From an uncultured Synechococcus sp. (lineage in GTDB: Bacteria > Cyanobacteriota > Cyanobacteriia > Phormidesmidales > Phormidesmidaceae), in NCBI GenBank assembly GCA_937911865.1, contig CALDSK010000189.1:1-63336 (forward strand): a stretch of DNA of 63,336 nucleotides. Reading direction: 5' to 3'. The position numbers and the translations under genes are program-made. This document shows, in pieces, positions 19,696-29,100 of the stretch (its first letter is position 1; the number at the start of each line of letters is the position of its first letter). Under the pieces are notes generated by a model. It was given only the letters and a program-made list of their open reading frames with translations. It was not told where the DNA came from and made no database searches.

Positions 19696-20379
19696 TTAGT
19701 ATGTGTAGTGAAATAGCTCTATTTCGCGTTTGAACAAGGTTGCGATCGCTGCCCTTTCTTCAGCCGTCAGTATATCTGAGTAGTGCCTTCTATCTTTTCG
19801 AAAGCCGCCCTTAGTCTGAGGCAATACAACTTTTTCAGGGAGCTGAAGCTGATTAGAAATGGTTTCTAGCTCTTCTGCCAGATTTTCAAACAGGCCTACT
19901 TTATCGACCACAACCTCATGATTAATTGTGTAGAGAGAATACGCACTAACTTTTCTAGCTTCGCCCGATTGAATAAATTCTGAAATAGACGGTCTAGGCT
20001 CAGCTTTATAGCGCCAGTAGTACCAGGAAATCACCTTATCCCAGGGATTTCGCTCAAAGCAAAACTTGAAATAGCTATTCCAGATATCCTCATCAACAAA
20101 CTGGCTCACTTCTCTGGCCGTAATGTGATTGTAAAACTTACTGGATTTGCCCTTTAGCAGCAGCTTTGCCCACTTTCTTGCAGAATACTTACGCTTGGGA
20201 ATGAGATAGTTCTGTGCGCTTCTGCCGCTAGCTTCTTGCCTGATCTTTTCGTCTTTGGGTACCAAAGGGGTGATGATATCTTCATCTCCGCAAAACTGTG
20301 AAAGCGCAATCTCTACACTTGTACCAGCGGTTTTTTCTGTTTTGATGAAAATGAATTTATGCTTATGAGAGATAATCAT
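19696..20379 (-). CDS. Sulfotransferase family 2-like protein (4 of 5)
   Basis: The open frame continues upstream to 20691, but that part overlaps the preceding glycosyltransferase and is not protein-like. The ATG at 20379 leaves an 85-bp gap and starts MIISHKHKFIFIKTEKTAGT, the usual opening of Sulfotransfer_2 proteins. The 227-residue product has the P-loop EKTAGTSVE (about 15-23) and the 3'-phosphate motif FCFERNPWDKVISWYYW. This family includes carbohydrate 2-O- and chondroitin-type sulfotransferases. The cluster context supports a glycan acceptor. Confidence 0.8.
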   Translation of the reverse strand: MIISHKHKFIFIKTEKTAGTSVEIALSQFCGDEDIITPLVPKDEKIRQEASGRSAQNYLIPKRKYSARKWAKLLLKGKSSKFYNHITAREVSQFVDEDIWNSYFKFCFERNPWDKVISWYYWRYKAEPRPSISEFIQSGEARKVSAYSLYTINHEVVVDKVGLFENLAEELETISNQLQLPEKVVLPQTKGGFRKDRRHYSDILTAEERAAIATLFKREIELFHYTY

Positions 20380-20464
20380 AACGGTCTTGGAGCCTGGCAA
20401 TGGTTCTGTGATGCGTAAAGAGTTTAGAGATGGATCTAATCGAATTTGTTCAACAAGCTTTTTC

Positions 20465-21520
20465 CTAGCTGACAAGTGCTCTAAGTTTAACCAGGGCACT
20501 GTCAATAAACTTTGGCCGCAAATGCGGGGCGTACAGCCAAGTGATGCCCAATTTGGATAAGGGGGCTGGTGTGAGTGCAACCCATAGGAAAAGAAAGGTG
20601 TAAATGATTCTTTTAGGAAAGTTGTATTCTGAGTACTTCCACAAGCAGCGAATGCCCCAGCAGAGCAATTGCATAACGCTATCAGATTCAACGGGATGTT
20701 CTTTGGGTTCTAGCTTCAAAGAGGCTAGGCGAGACCAAATACGGCCGATGCCTCTAGATTCTAGATCGGCAGGGATATCTAGATTGAACTCTTTGGCTCG
20801 TTGTATGAGCAAGGCATAGTTCTGTAGATCGTGCGACACAAAACGGCGAAAGCGACTACCAGACACGGTTGTTAGTGCCCATTGGTTGCTATCGTGAATT
20901 CGGTAGGCACCGAGATGTTCTTCTATGCCTTCAATTTGACCGTAGAAGGGGCTAGAGATCATCAGATAATCGTCTGCGGTGGTGTTGTACTGCTTAGGTA
21001 TAGGGAAAAGGTTGGCAAGGCGGGCTCGGCTATAGGCATTTCCACTCATCGGTGTGCTGATGTAGCCACCGCCGCCCATTAACTTTTTTCGAATATCGCC
21101 TGATGCCAGCTGCATAGTGGTCGGCGGTAAATATTTGTTGGAAGGCTGGCCTTCTCTATCGATAATTTGCAGGCGAAAATGCACCTTAAAAGTATCTGGT
21201 TTCCAGGTGCTCACCACTACGCTTGCGGCTTGCGGCAGTAGATAATCATCGGCATCTAGGAAAAAAATTATTTCTCCTTTGCTGGCGGCATATCCCGTAT
21301 TCAGCGCGGCTCCTTGTTTACCATTTGTCTGAAAGCAGGGCGTGATGCGATCGCCATATTGCTTGATAATTTCTCGTGAGCCGTCAGTCGAGCCATCATC
21401 GACGACGATTACTTCTGTAAAGGCATAGGTCTGTGCGAGGGCGCTATCAATTGCCTCAGGTAAGAACCTTTCGTAGTTGTAGTTATTGATAATGATGCTG
21501 ACAAGGGGCTGCTCGTTCAT
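20465..21520 (-). CDS. GT2 glycosyltransferase
   Basis: The ATG at 21520 starts MNEQPLVSIIINNYNYERFL, the canonical GT-A opening; the nine-residue upstream extension is unlikely. The 351-residue protein has the nucleotide-binding EVIVVDDGSTDGS and the metal-binding FFLDADD motif. The C-terminal third carries hydrophobic stretches that may associate with the membrane. It is paralogous over its length to the next gene upstream, indicating a tandem duplication. It probably adds one sugar of the repeat unit. Confidence 0.87.
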   Translation of the reverse strand: MNEQPLVSIIINNYNYERFLPEAIDSALAQTYAFTEVIVVDDGSTDGSREIIKQYGDRITPCFQTNGKQGAALNTGYAASKGEIIFFLDADDYLLPQAASVVVSTWKPDTFKVHFRLQIIDREGQPSNKYLPPTTMQLASGDIRKKLMGGGGYISTPMSGNAYSRARLANLFPIPKQYNTTADDYLMISSPFYGQIEGIEEHLGAYRIHDSNQWALTTVSGSRFRRFVSHDLQNYALLIQRAKEFNLDIPADLESRGIGRIWSRLASLKLEPKEHPVESDSVMQLLCWGIRCLWKYSEYNFPKRIIYTFLFLWVALTPAPLSKLGITWLYAPHLRPKFIDSALVKLRALVS

Positions 21521-21575
21521 AATGCCTAATCTACACGCCTGATCCAACTAACTTGTAATATCTGCAATTCATTCG

Positions 21576-22643
21576 CTAGGCTCTGTTGAGCAGGGGGCGC
21601 ATCAGGGCTAAGAACTTTTTGACAAAATCAGGCCGACTGTTTTGCTCAAAAAGCCAGCCGATAGCTTGTTTTGAGAGCGGTCGTGGAAGTAATCCGACGG
21701 ATAAGAACCAAAGCGTGATGATGTTTTTCTTTTTCCAGTTCAACTCAGATGAGTAGAGCCAAGCGGAGCGAATGCCGTGATACATCAGCTTTAAAGTACT
21801 GTCGGTTTCGATCGGATGATGCTCGGGATCTAGCCTTAGGGAGGCAATTCTGGCCCAGAGATGACCGTTTTTTCTAAACAAAATGTCTGTGGGGACATCA
21901 TGTCCAAATTCTGCGGCCTTATCAGAGAGCAAAGATTGTTTAATTAAATCGTGTTCAATAAAGGATCGAAATTGTTTTCCCTCCATAGAGGTGCCCCAAT
22001 TATTGTTGCCGTGAACGCGGTATGCGCCTAAGGGTTCTTCAATCGCTAGAATCTCTCCATAAAAAGGGGTGGCAACAGCCAGGTAGCCATCGGCTGAAAT
22101 TTTGTACTCTCCTACAGGAATTGGGAAAATGGAGGTTAATACCTCTCGACTGAGCGCATTACCGCTTGTGGGCGCAACGCCATAGCCGCCTTCTTTAAGC
22201 ATGGCCTCAACGATATCTCCTCTTCCTAAATACTCGCCCCGAGAAGGATAGGTATAGCCTAGTGGTTGCCCATTGCCATCAATTCCTTTTAGCAAGTAGT
22301 GAATTTTTGAAATGCCAGGTTTCCACTCGCTAACAACGCGTTCAACAGCGGTTGGAAACAGATAATCGTCTGCGTCTAGGAAGATGATTATTTCGCCCTG
22401 ACTCGCTTCTAGCCCTGAGTTGAATGCCGCAGCTTGGCCGCCGTTTTCCTGGAGGACGGGGATGATACGATCTCCGAAAGTGCTGATAATCTTCCGTGAG
22501 TTATCAGTGGAGCCATCATCGACTACAACGACTTCGGTATTTTCATAGGTTTGCGCACAAGCGCTCTCAATGGCTTTCTGGACATACGAAGCGTAATTGT
22601 AGTTATTTACAATCACGCTAACGATTGCCTTTTGCTCAGACAT
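21576..22643 (-). CDS. GT2 glycosyltransferase (paralogue)
   Basis: This 355-residue GT-A enzyme has VSVIVNNYNYASYVQKAIES, VVVVDDGSTDNS and IFLDADD. It is collinear with the protein encoded at 20465-21520, sharing ISTFGDRI/IKQYGDRI and the C-terminal RPLSK segment. The pair arose by duplication and may add two similar sugars. It lies 55 bp upstream of its paralogue, in the same operon. Confidence 0.88.
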   Translation of the reverse strand: MSEQKAIVSVIVNNYNYASYVQKAIESACAQTYENTEVVVVDDGSTDNSRKIISTFGDRIIPVLQENGGQAAAFNSGLEASQGEIIIFLDADDYLFPTAVERVVSEWKPGISKIHYLLKGIDGNGQPLGYTYPSRGEYLGRGDIVEAMLKEGGYGVAPTSGNALSREVLTSIFPIPVGEYKISADGYLAVATPFYGEILAIEEPLGAYRVHGNNNWGTSMEGKQFRSFIEHDLIKQSLLSDKAAEFGHDVPTDILFRKNGHLWARIASLRLDPEHHPIETDSTLKLMYHGIRSAWLYSSELNWKKKNIITLWFLSVGLLPRPLSKQAIGWLFEQNSRPDFVKKFLALMRPLLNRA

Positions 22644-22786
22644 GACTTACCCTACCCAATTGATTTATCCAGCTCTTCAGCTCAAAACTCGTCATACACT
22701 TAGCGATATCTATCTCTTGCTGGTCGCTCACCGGTCAGAAATTTATCCTTTTGTCAGCTGCTTGTTAACTTTGAGACCGATTTTTG

Positions 22787-23677
22787 TTAAAGCCATCCTG
22801 ATAAATCTCTGTCGATCAAATCTTGCAGTTTTAATACATCATCACGGTAAAAATCAGCGATCACTTGCTTTGTCTTTGGTTCTATCGGTGGCTTTGGTGC
22901 CAAATTTATCTTCCGAATTTGATTGGCAATGTCCTTACGAAGACCATCCGGGACAACAGATTTTAGAGCTTCTCGCACTGGATTGCCGCGATCAACGAGA
23001 TTGTGAATAAGCTTGCTGCGAGGAATCCCAGATGCGTTGACGATACTCAAGTCAGGAACGAAGGTATCGTCAATGCTTAAGAACGTAAAGATGTCTTGAA
23101 CTGTGGACTGTGTAGATTGAGCGAGGTCTTCGAATAGGTAAACCTTGATTTGTTCTCGATCGAAGGTTTCAAAATAACGTTTGAGCTGTTGATAGTAAAG
23201 GCCACACTGCTTATAGTGCCAGAGATAAATCCAGTTGTCTTGAATACGCTCGGACTCTTTGTTGAAAGATGCTTCAAATGAATCGGTTTCATATCCCATG
23301 CGAACATTGTGCATGTAGCTGGCATAAGCTCTATCGACTGGGTTACGCAGAGAAACGATTAGTTTTGCTTCCGGAATATAGTGCTTGATTCTCTCTGACG
23401 CCTTTGGAAAGTATAAATAAAAGGGTGAGGCCTCTCCGATGGCAACTTCGTTAGTGACGCCATCAAATAGTTTTTGATAGTCTTCTATATTGGTGACTGA
23501 CGTTCTGCTAAAAGCTTCGTCTGGACCCTGAAAATCGAGACTTTCTCCTTCAAGTGCAAAGAAACCGGGTTCCTTGTTCGGACTCATGTAAATTTTCGGA
23601 TGCTGACTCAAATAAGAATACAGCGAGGTTGTGCCCCCTTTGGCCGTCCCGATGATTAAGAAGTTTGGCAGTCCCAT
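22787..23677 (-). CDS. Heparan-sulfate-type sulfotransferase (5 of 5)
   Basis: The ATG at 23677 opens MGLPNFLIIGTAKGGTTSLY, the standard start of this family; the longer frame to 23851 would overlap the ABC transporter gene. The 296-residue protein has the P-loop GTAKGGTTSL (residues 10-19), YMSPNKEPGFF, and the 3'-phosphate motif VSLRNPVDRAYASYMH, as in heparan N-/3-O-sulfotransferase-like bacterial proteins. It would sulfate a polysaccharide or its lipid-linked precursor with PAPS. It directly follows the exporter gene (86-bp gap). Confidence 0.88.
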   Translation of the reverse strand: MGLPNFLIIGTAKGGTTSLYSYLSQHPKIYMSPNKEPGFFALEGESLDFQGPDEAFSRTSVTNIEDYQKLFDGVTNEVAIGEASPFYLYFPKASERIKHYIPEAKLIVSLRNPVDRAYASYMHNVRMGYETDSFEASFNKESERIQDNWIYLWHYKQCGLYYQQLKRYFETFDREQIKVYLFEDLAQSTQSTVQDIFTFLSIDDTFVPDLSIVNASGIPRSKLIHNLVDRGNPVREALKSVVPDGLRKDIANQIRKINLAPKPPIEPKTKQVIADFYRDDVLKLQDLIDRDLSGWL

Positions 23678-23763
23678 AATTATGATTCTCTTACCCTGAT
23701 AGTTGGTGGAATTTCTGAGTGTGTGTTGTGTGTTGGTGCTTGTTTGCGCCTTGTGCTTGAAGT

Positions 23764-25629
23764 TTATGTCTGTGAACTGCTTTCTGCACAGACAACATCT
23801 TGATATTTGCCAGATCTTACTATTTGTCCATGATCGAGTAAGTAAACGCAATCACAATGCTCAATTGTGCTCAATCGGTGAGCGATTGTGATAATTGTTT
23901 TTTGTCCACTCAAAGATTTGATCGATTCGGTGACGAGCTTTTCGGTTTCAGTATCTAGAGCAGCGGTGGCTTCGTCGAGCACTAAAATTTCGCTGTCGTG
24001 GTAGAGCGAACGAGCAATCCCAATTCTTTGTCTTTGCCCACCTGATAGCAGTACGCCCCTTTCTCCTACATTCGTGTTCACGCCATCGGGGAGATTGCTC
24101 ACTACTTCATCTAGATGCGCTGCGCTGATCGCTTGATAGAGCTTTTTTCTATTGATTAGGTCTTTGGGCACGCCAAATGCAATATTATTTTCGATGGTGT
24201 CATCCATCAGAAAGATGGACTGAGGAATATATCCAATGAGCCTTTGCCAGTGAGCAATATCTTGATAGACAGATTGCCCGCTGAAGCTGATATCCCCACT
24301 TTGGGGTGAGAGTAAACCTAGAATAATATCTACTAGTGTTGTCTTCCCTGATCCAGACTTGCCGATAAAGGCAATCGACTCGCCTTGTTTGATTCTTAAA
24401 GAGATATCCTTGACGGCGTAATCTAGCGCACCAGTGTAAGTGTAGGAAACCTTGTTGAGGACGATCTCGCCTTTGGCGGTCGGTGCTTGAGGACTGTTAT
24501 GTCCGTCTTGGTAACTGCGATCACTTAAAGAAATCGGCATAGCGTCCAAAGCGCTTGCTGTTTGGTTAGTTGAACCATTGATCTGAGAAATTGACTGGGT
24601 TTCTTCCAATCTAAACTTCTGTAGCTCAGTGGAGTCAAAATATAGCTGGTTGATTGTGTAACTTGAATTTCTGAGCTTGTTGATACCTGCGAATGTGTTG
24701 CTGATACTGGGGATAAGCCGAATGGATGCCAATGCGAAGACGCCCAATGTAGAGGTGAGGTCATCTGTGTTACTCCCCGAGAGGATGGAAACGTTGACCG
24801 TTGCGACAACACCCAAAACAGCGACGATCTCCATCAGATAGCGGGGAACCATCTGGAAAGAAGCGAAGTTGACATGCGCTTTCTCCAGATTTTCTGCTCT
24901 CTGGAGCACTTTTTCGTTGAAATAGGATTCACAACCGATGATTTTGGTCTCTTTGATACCGCCAAATGCATGGTTAATTGTCTTAATAATTTCCTCTTTG
25001 CTTCTGCGAACTGCCTTGCCCCAAGCGGGTACCTTCGCTCTGAACTTATTCATGAGAAGAATGACAGGAAAAAGAGCAATGATAAATACAATGACAGTCA
25101 GACTACTGGTTTTGTAGAGTAAAATTAGCAAAAAGCTCGCTACGAATATATTTGAGGTTGCTGTTAATACAGGCAATAAAATCATGCCTGTAAATGTATT
25201 TGCAACTTCGATAATGGCATCAACAATAGAGGATGTGCTTTTGCGTGTGTGATAGATATATGGTGCTGATAGATATTCCTCCGTCATCCTGGCAACAATC
25301 AACTTTTGCTGCTTATCACTAAAGGCAACGATAATAACCTGCGTAATCCATGCGACAAAAGTTTTGATGCAGAAGAAGACAATGACAGTTAATCCGATGA
25401 AGACAACAAACTGTCTTTCATCCAAAACGCCTATGAGTTTAAAAATGCGCTCTAGGTAGGGCGTTTCGTATATTATTTCGGTATTGCTAGCTAACGCAAT
25501 AAAGGGACCAACTACACCAATTCCAAACACTTCTAAGAGTGAAGAGAAAAGGAATAATAGTATCATCAATATGAGTGAAAGGTTTTTGGCTGGTAAAATG
25601 TAGCGCAGCTTGACGAGATCCCTTACCAT
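23764..25629 (-). CDS. ABC transporter, fused membrane and ATPase domains (flippase/exporter type)
   Basis: This 621-residue half-transporter has six membrane segments in residues 1 to about 330, then a nucleotide-binding domain with Walker A GKSGSGKTT (about 419-427), signature LSGGQRQR (about 526), Walker B ILVLDEATAALD and the switch His in TIAHRLST. It resembles PglK/MsbA-type exporters that flip lipid-linked oligosaccharides. As the first gene of the 14-gene minus-strand cluster, preceded by a 494-bp gap, it likely moves the sulfated or unsulfated repeat unit across the inner membrane. Export of the RTX proteins is an alternative, but no membrane-fusion partner is nearby. Confidence 0.87.
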   Translation of the reverse strand: MVRDLVKLRYILPAKNLSLILMILLFLFSSLLEVFGIGVVGPFIALASNTEIIYETPYLERIFKLIGVLDERQFVVFIGLTVIVFFCIKTFVAWITQVIIVAFSDKQQKLIVARMTEEYLSAPYIYHTRKSTSSIVDAIIEVANTFTGMILLPVLTATSNIFVASFLLILLYKTSSLTVIVFIIALFPVILLMNKFRAKVPAWGKAVRRSKEEIIKTINHAFGGIKETKIIGCESYFNEKVLQRAENLEKAHVNFASFQMVPRYLMEIVAVLGVVATVNVSILSGSNTDDLTSTLGVFALASIRLIPSISNTFAGINKLRNSSYTINQLYFDSTELQKFRLEETQSISQINGSTNQTASALDAMPISLSDRSYQDGHNSPQAPTAKGEIVLNKVSYTYTGALDYAVKDISLRIKQGESIAFIGKSGSGKTTLVDIILGLLSPQSGDISFSGQSVYQDIAHWQRLIGYIPQSIFLMDDTIENNIAFGVPKDLINRKKLYQAISAAHLDEVVSNLPDGVNTNVGERGVLLSGGQRQRIGIARSLYHDSEILVLDEATAALDTETEKLVTESIKSLSGQKTIITIAHRLSTIEHCDCVYLLDHGQIVRSGKYQDVVCAESSSQT

Positions 25630-26123
25630 ATCTTCTCTGTCCCTGAATACAACATGTCGCTATTAAATGCTTCCCAACTAAGCGGCAAGCTTAAAAAAAA
25701 AACATATCGTCCGTCAATGAAAGAGGGTCGCATTAACACAAAAATAATAATTTGAAAGCCGAGAAAACAGCTGTCTGCGTTTTGTTTTTGCCAATGCCAG
25801 AGGCTACAACCCTTGTTTGATAAAGCAAAGCGCCTATCACTTTGCTACGAAATATTCAATAGATGACTTATTGAGAAACACATCTAGCCCTAAATACTAT
25901 CCACTTTTAGGAAATACAGTCAATTTTTAGATAGATAGCTGTGAGCATTTTGATTTACCTTTTATCACGAGCATACGTTAGCAATCTGAATTAAATCGCA
26001 CTGAATTAAATTACAGTCACGATAAAGCAAACAGCAGACTGCCTACTGTTTGCTTTATTGGCATTCACTTATCTGTTCATGAAAGTAGACTCACAGAAAT
26101 AGACTTTTTCTATCCCGCTTCTT
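25630..26123. other. Gap between adhesin gene and exporter gene, with hairpin
   Basis: The 494 bp is AT-rich and contains ATAAAGCAAACAG (26022-26034) and CTGTTTGCTTTAT (26046-26058), a perfect 13-bp inverted repeat with an 11-base loop placed as the terminator of the adhesin gene (minus strand). The remainder should contain the promoter of the glycan cluster; no clear promoter motif can be picked by eye. Confidence 0.5.
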
Positions 26124-29100
26124 CTATCCAAACAGTGGTTGGAACGCGTCTGGGATAATGGACGTCTGTCCCCCGTTCACGACGGTAATGTCGAGAAGCT
26201 CATTGGCCTGACCAGTTAGGTTTGGCAAGATGCCTCTGATTCTGGTGTCAGAAACTGTGACTTGTCCGGTGACTTCTACACCACCGACGAATACTTCCGT
26301 CGCTGCGTTTGGATTAAAGTTGAGACCCCCAATCACGAAGTCATGACCGCCTGTGACGGGCGCTCGCCACGGAAAGATATCGTAGGCGGTTACGCCGACC
26401 GCACTGCTGTCTACAGGGCTGGCGATGGTGACGTGGTTGGCTGTGAAATCAATGCCGACGACCGCACCGCCAGCACCTGTGAGTACATCAAGACCACTGG
26501 CTACTTCGGTGCCGCCTGCATCTTCACTGACTTGGTTAATGTTCACAATATCAACCACCTGGTTGCCGTCAGCAGAGAGGTCGATATTCCATAGTTGATT
26601 TTTGAACTTCTGTACTAAAATATTGCCCTTTAGCTCGCCATTGAAGGCGTTTGCTCGGTACTCAACGACACCATTGTTAGAGCCGCCTTTAGGGTAGGTT
26701 GTGAGGGCTTCTGTGTAGAAGTTCGGATCGTTAGCAGCGCCAGCTGGTAGATAGCTTGGCAGCGGGCCATTGGGACCAATGAAGTAATTTTGACGATCAT
26801 CTGTGCGTCCACGATTTCGGTTGGGGAAGCCATAGTAGCCACCTTCGACAACCCGTAAGAACTCGTCGTCACTTTGTCCACTGGGGAAGGGTTCTTGTGT
26901 ATTAGGTCCGGTGGAGACATCGCCAAATCCAGCGTTGGCACCGTTGTCGGAAGCATAGAGTTTTCCATTGGTGCCCCAAGTTAGGTCAAAAGGATTTCGG
27001 AATCCTGATGCGTAAACAGAGACATCGATACCTGCTTTGACATTGGCATCTGCACCGAATACCTGGCTTTGTGCGGCTTCTTCGCGGGTCAATTCTGGCG
27101 GCACAATAATCTCCGGTGCCAACTCATACTCGACTTGACCATTGAATCCTGGTTTGATGCCTTTATGCTCCGGATTAGAGATGTTTAATCCTGGATCAGT
27201 CAGGTCCGCTTTAACGATAGCAGCAGAGAATGGTGACTCTGCGGTACCACCAATGGCAGGATCTGAGATACCTGCATTGGTGTTGCCCCCTACGGCGATG
27301 TATAAGTCTCCTTCATTGTCGAACGCTAGACTGTTCACCCCGTGGTCATGGTTTGAAACTGGTAGGCCTGAGACAAGTGATTGTCGGTTAGTGAAGTTGA
27401 CACCATCGAGGATGGATACTTCTCCGGTGTAAGGAAATGGATCGGTCGGCAGTGGTGCGTCTCCGTCATTGAATTCGAGGTGACTGTGGGTGACGTAGAT
27501 GCGTGGCTCGCTGTCATACGGATTAAAGGCGATGCCTAGAATCTCGTGGTTGTCTAGCGGTGCGATAGTGTTGATGACCTGGGTGTCGGTAATGTTGTCG
27601 TAAGTATCATCAAAGGTGTAAGCGTAGATGACGCCCGTGAGGGTACCAACGTACAGACGGCCATCTGGACCCCACGCACCTGCTGTCGCCTTGTTCGTGG
27701 CTTGAATCAATTTTTGGTCAAATTTGATAGGTGTTGGTCCATCAGGCTGGTCGTTGTCTTGAATGGTGAAGGTTGCGGTTGGAACGCTGAGTCCGTTGTA
27801 GCTGGCGTCGCTGCTAGTGACGTTGTGTGTGATGTCAGCGGTGTGGAGTCCTTCTTCTGAGGTGTCATCAACAGCGGCTACTGAGACCGTTTGAGGTATA
27901 TTCCAGTTAGCTGGTGTAAAGACTAAGCTGGCTTGATCCGGCGTGAGCTGCCCGGCGTCGAAAGAAAGGTTGACAGTGACATCAGAGGTGGGTGCTGTGC
28001 CCAACACTACTGTGTAGTCGTCGCTTGTCGTATTTTCCTCGCTGACGTTAGAGCTGCCGTCGCTCTCTTGGATGAGAACGCTAGGGGGGGTCGGCAGAAT
28101 TTCGATGCCTGCGATGGTTGCATTTCCTAAAACACCTTCAAAGTCAATGTTTAAGGTGCCATCATTCACAATGGCTGTGAAGTTTTCTTCGGGCGGTGCT
28201 TGTAGAACTCTAGCGGTATTTTTACCATCTAGGAAAGCATTTTTGATGGTGGAGTATATGTCGAAGTCGTCGAAAGCAACCTGATTTTCCACTTTGATGT
28301 CAAATAGTCTCTGGTTGTTATCTTCAAATTCTGGTTCTACAAAGTGGAAATTGACGTTGTAGCTACCGTTGACAACATCGATTGCGTTGGAGAAATCGCT
28401 GCCTTGCTGATGGGTCTGATAGAGTGAATCGTTGTTGACTGGCCCAGTGGGCGTGGTGGTGTCTGCTTGAGTATTGCCGATAGGTGTTGTGTTGTCGGTA
28501 ATAAAGATTGAGGCATTGTTACTAGCAGAATTATCGATCAAGGATACGTTGCTGAGCTGCGATACGCTCTGGAACGCGTTGCCAGCTTCGTCGTAGGCCG
28601 TGCCACCCCCTGCGTTGATCCGAATGACACCGTCAGCAGGGGCGGGATCCACTACTGTAAACGTGATGGGAACTGTTTCTGCGGAGGTGCCATTGCTATC
28701 GGTGGCTTTGATTACGATTTCGCCTTTGCCCGTCGTTCCAGCGTCGTAGGTTAAGTTGAGTTTGCCATCGACAGAGGTGAAGGGTGTGTTGAGTGGTTCG
28801 GATGTGGTTATTAGCCCCGGGTTGGAATTGCTGACAATTTCGTAAGTCAGCTCTGTGTCTAGGTCTTGTTCATCTTCAAAGGCTGTAAACAGATCGATTT
28901 CGGTGCTGGTAGTGCCTGCTGTGACGAGGACATCGGGCATTCCTAAGACAGTGGGGCCGTCAACAGGTGTGGTATCTCCTGGTTGAAATTCGATATAGTT
29001 GAGGTTGAAGCCACCATTGGGGAAATCGACGCGCATTTCTTGAGCGGGTTCATCAAGCTGGATGCCAGAAAGTGTGATGTCTTGCCAGGAGCTGTAGCCG

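Noticed and set aside
20380..20691. N-terminal extension of sulfotransferase 4
   Set aside because: It overlaps the GT2 gene and lacks family sequence; the canonical start is at 20379.
22642..23010. 122-residue plus-strand frame
   Set aside because: Mostly antisense to the heparan-type sulfotransferase gene; no domain.
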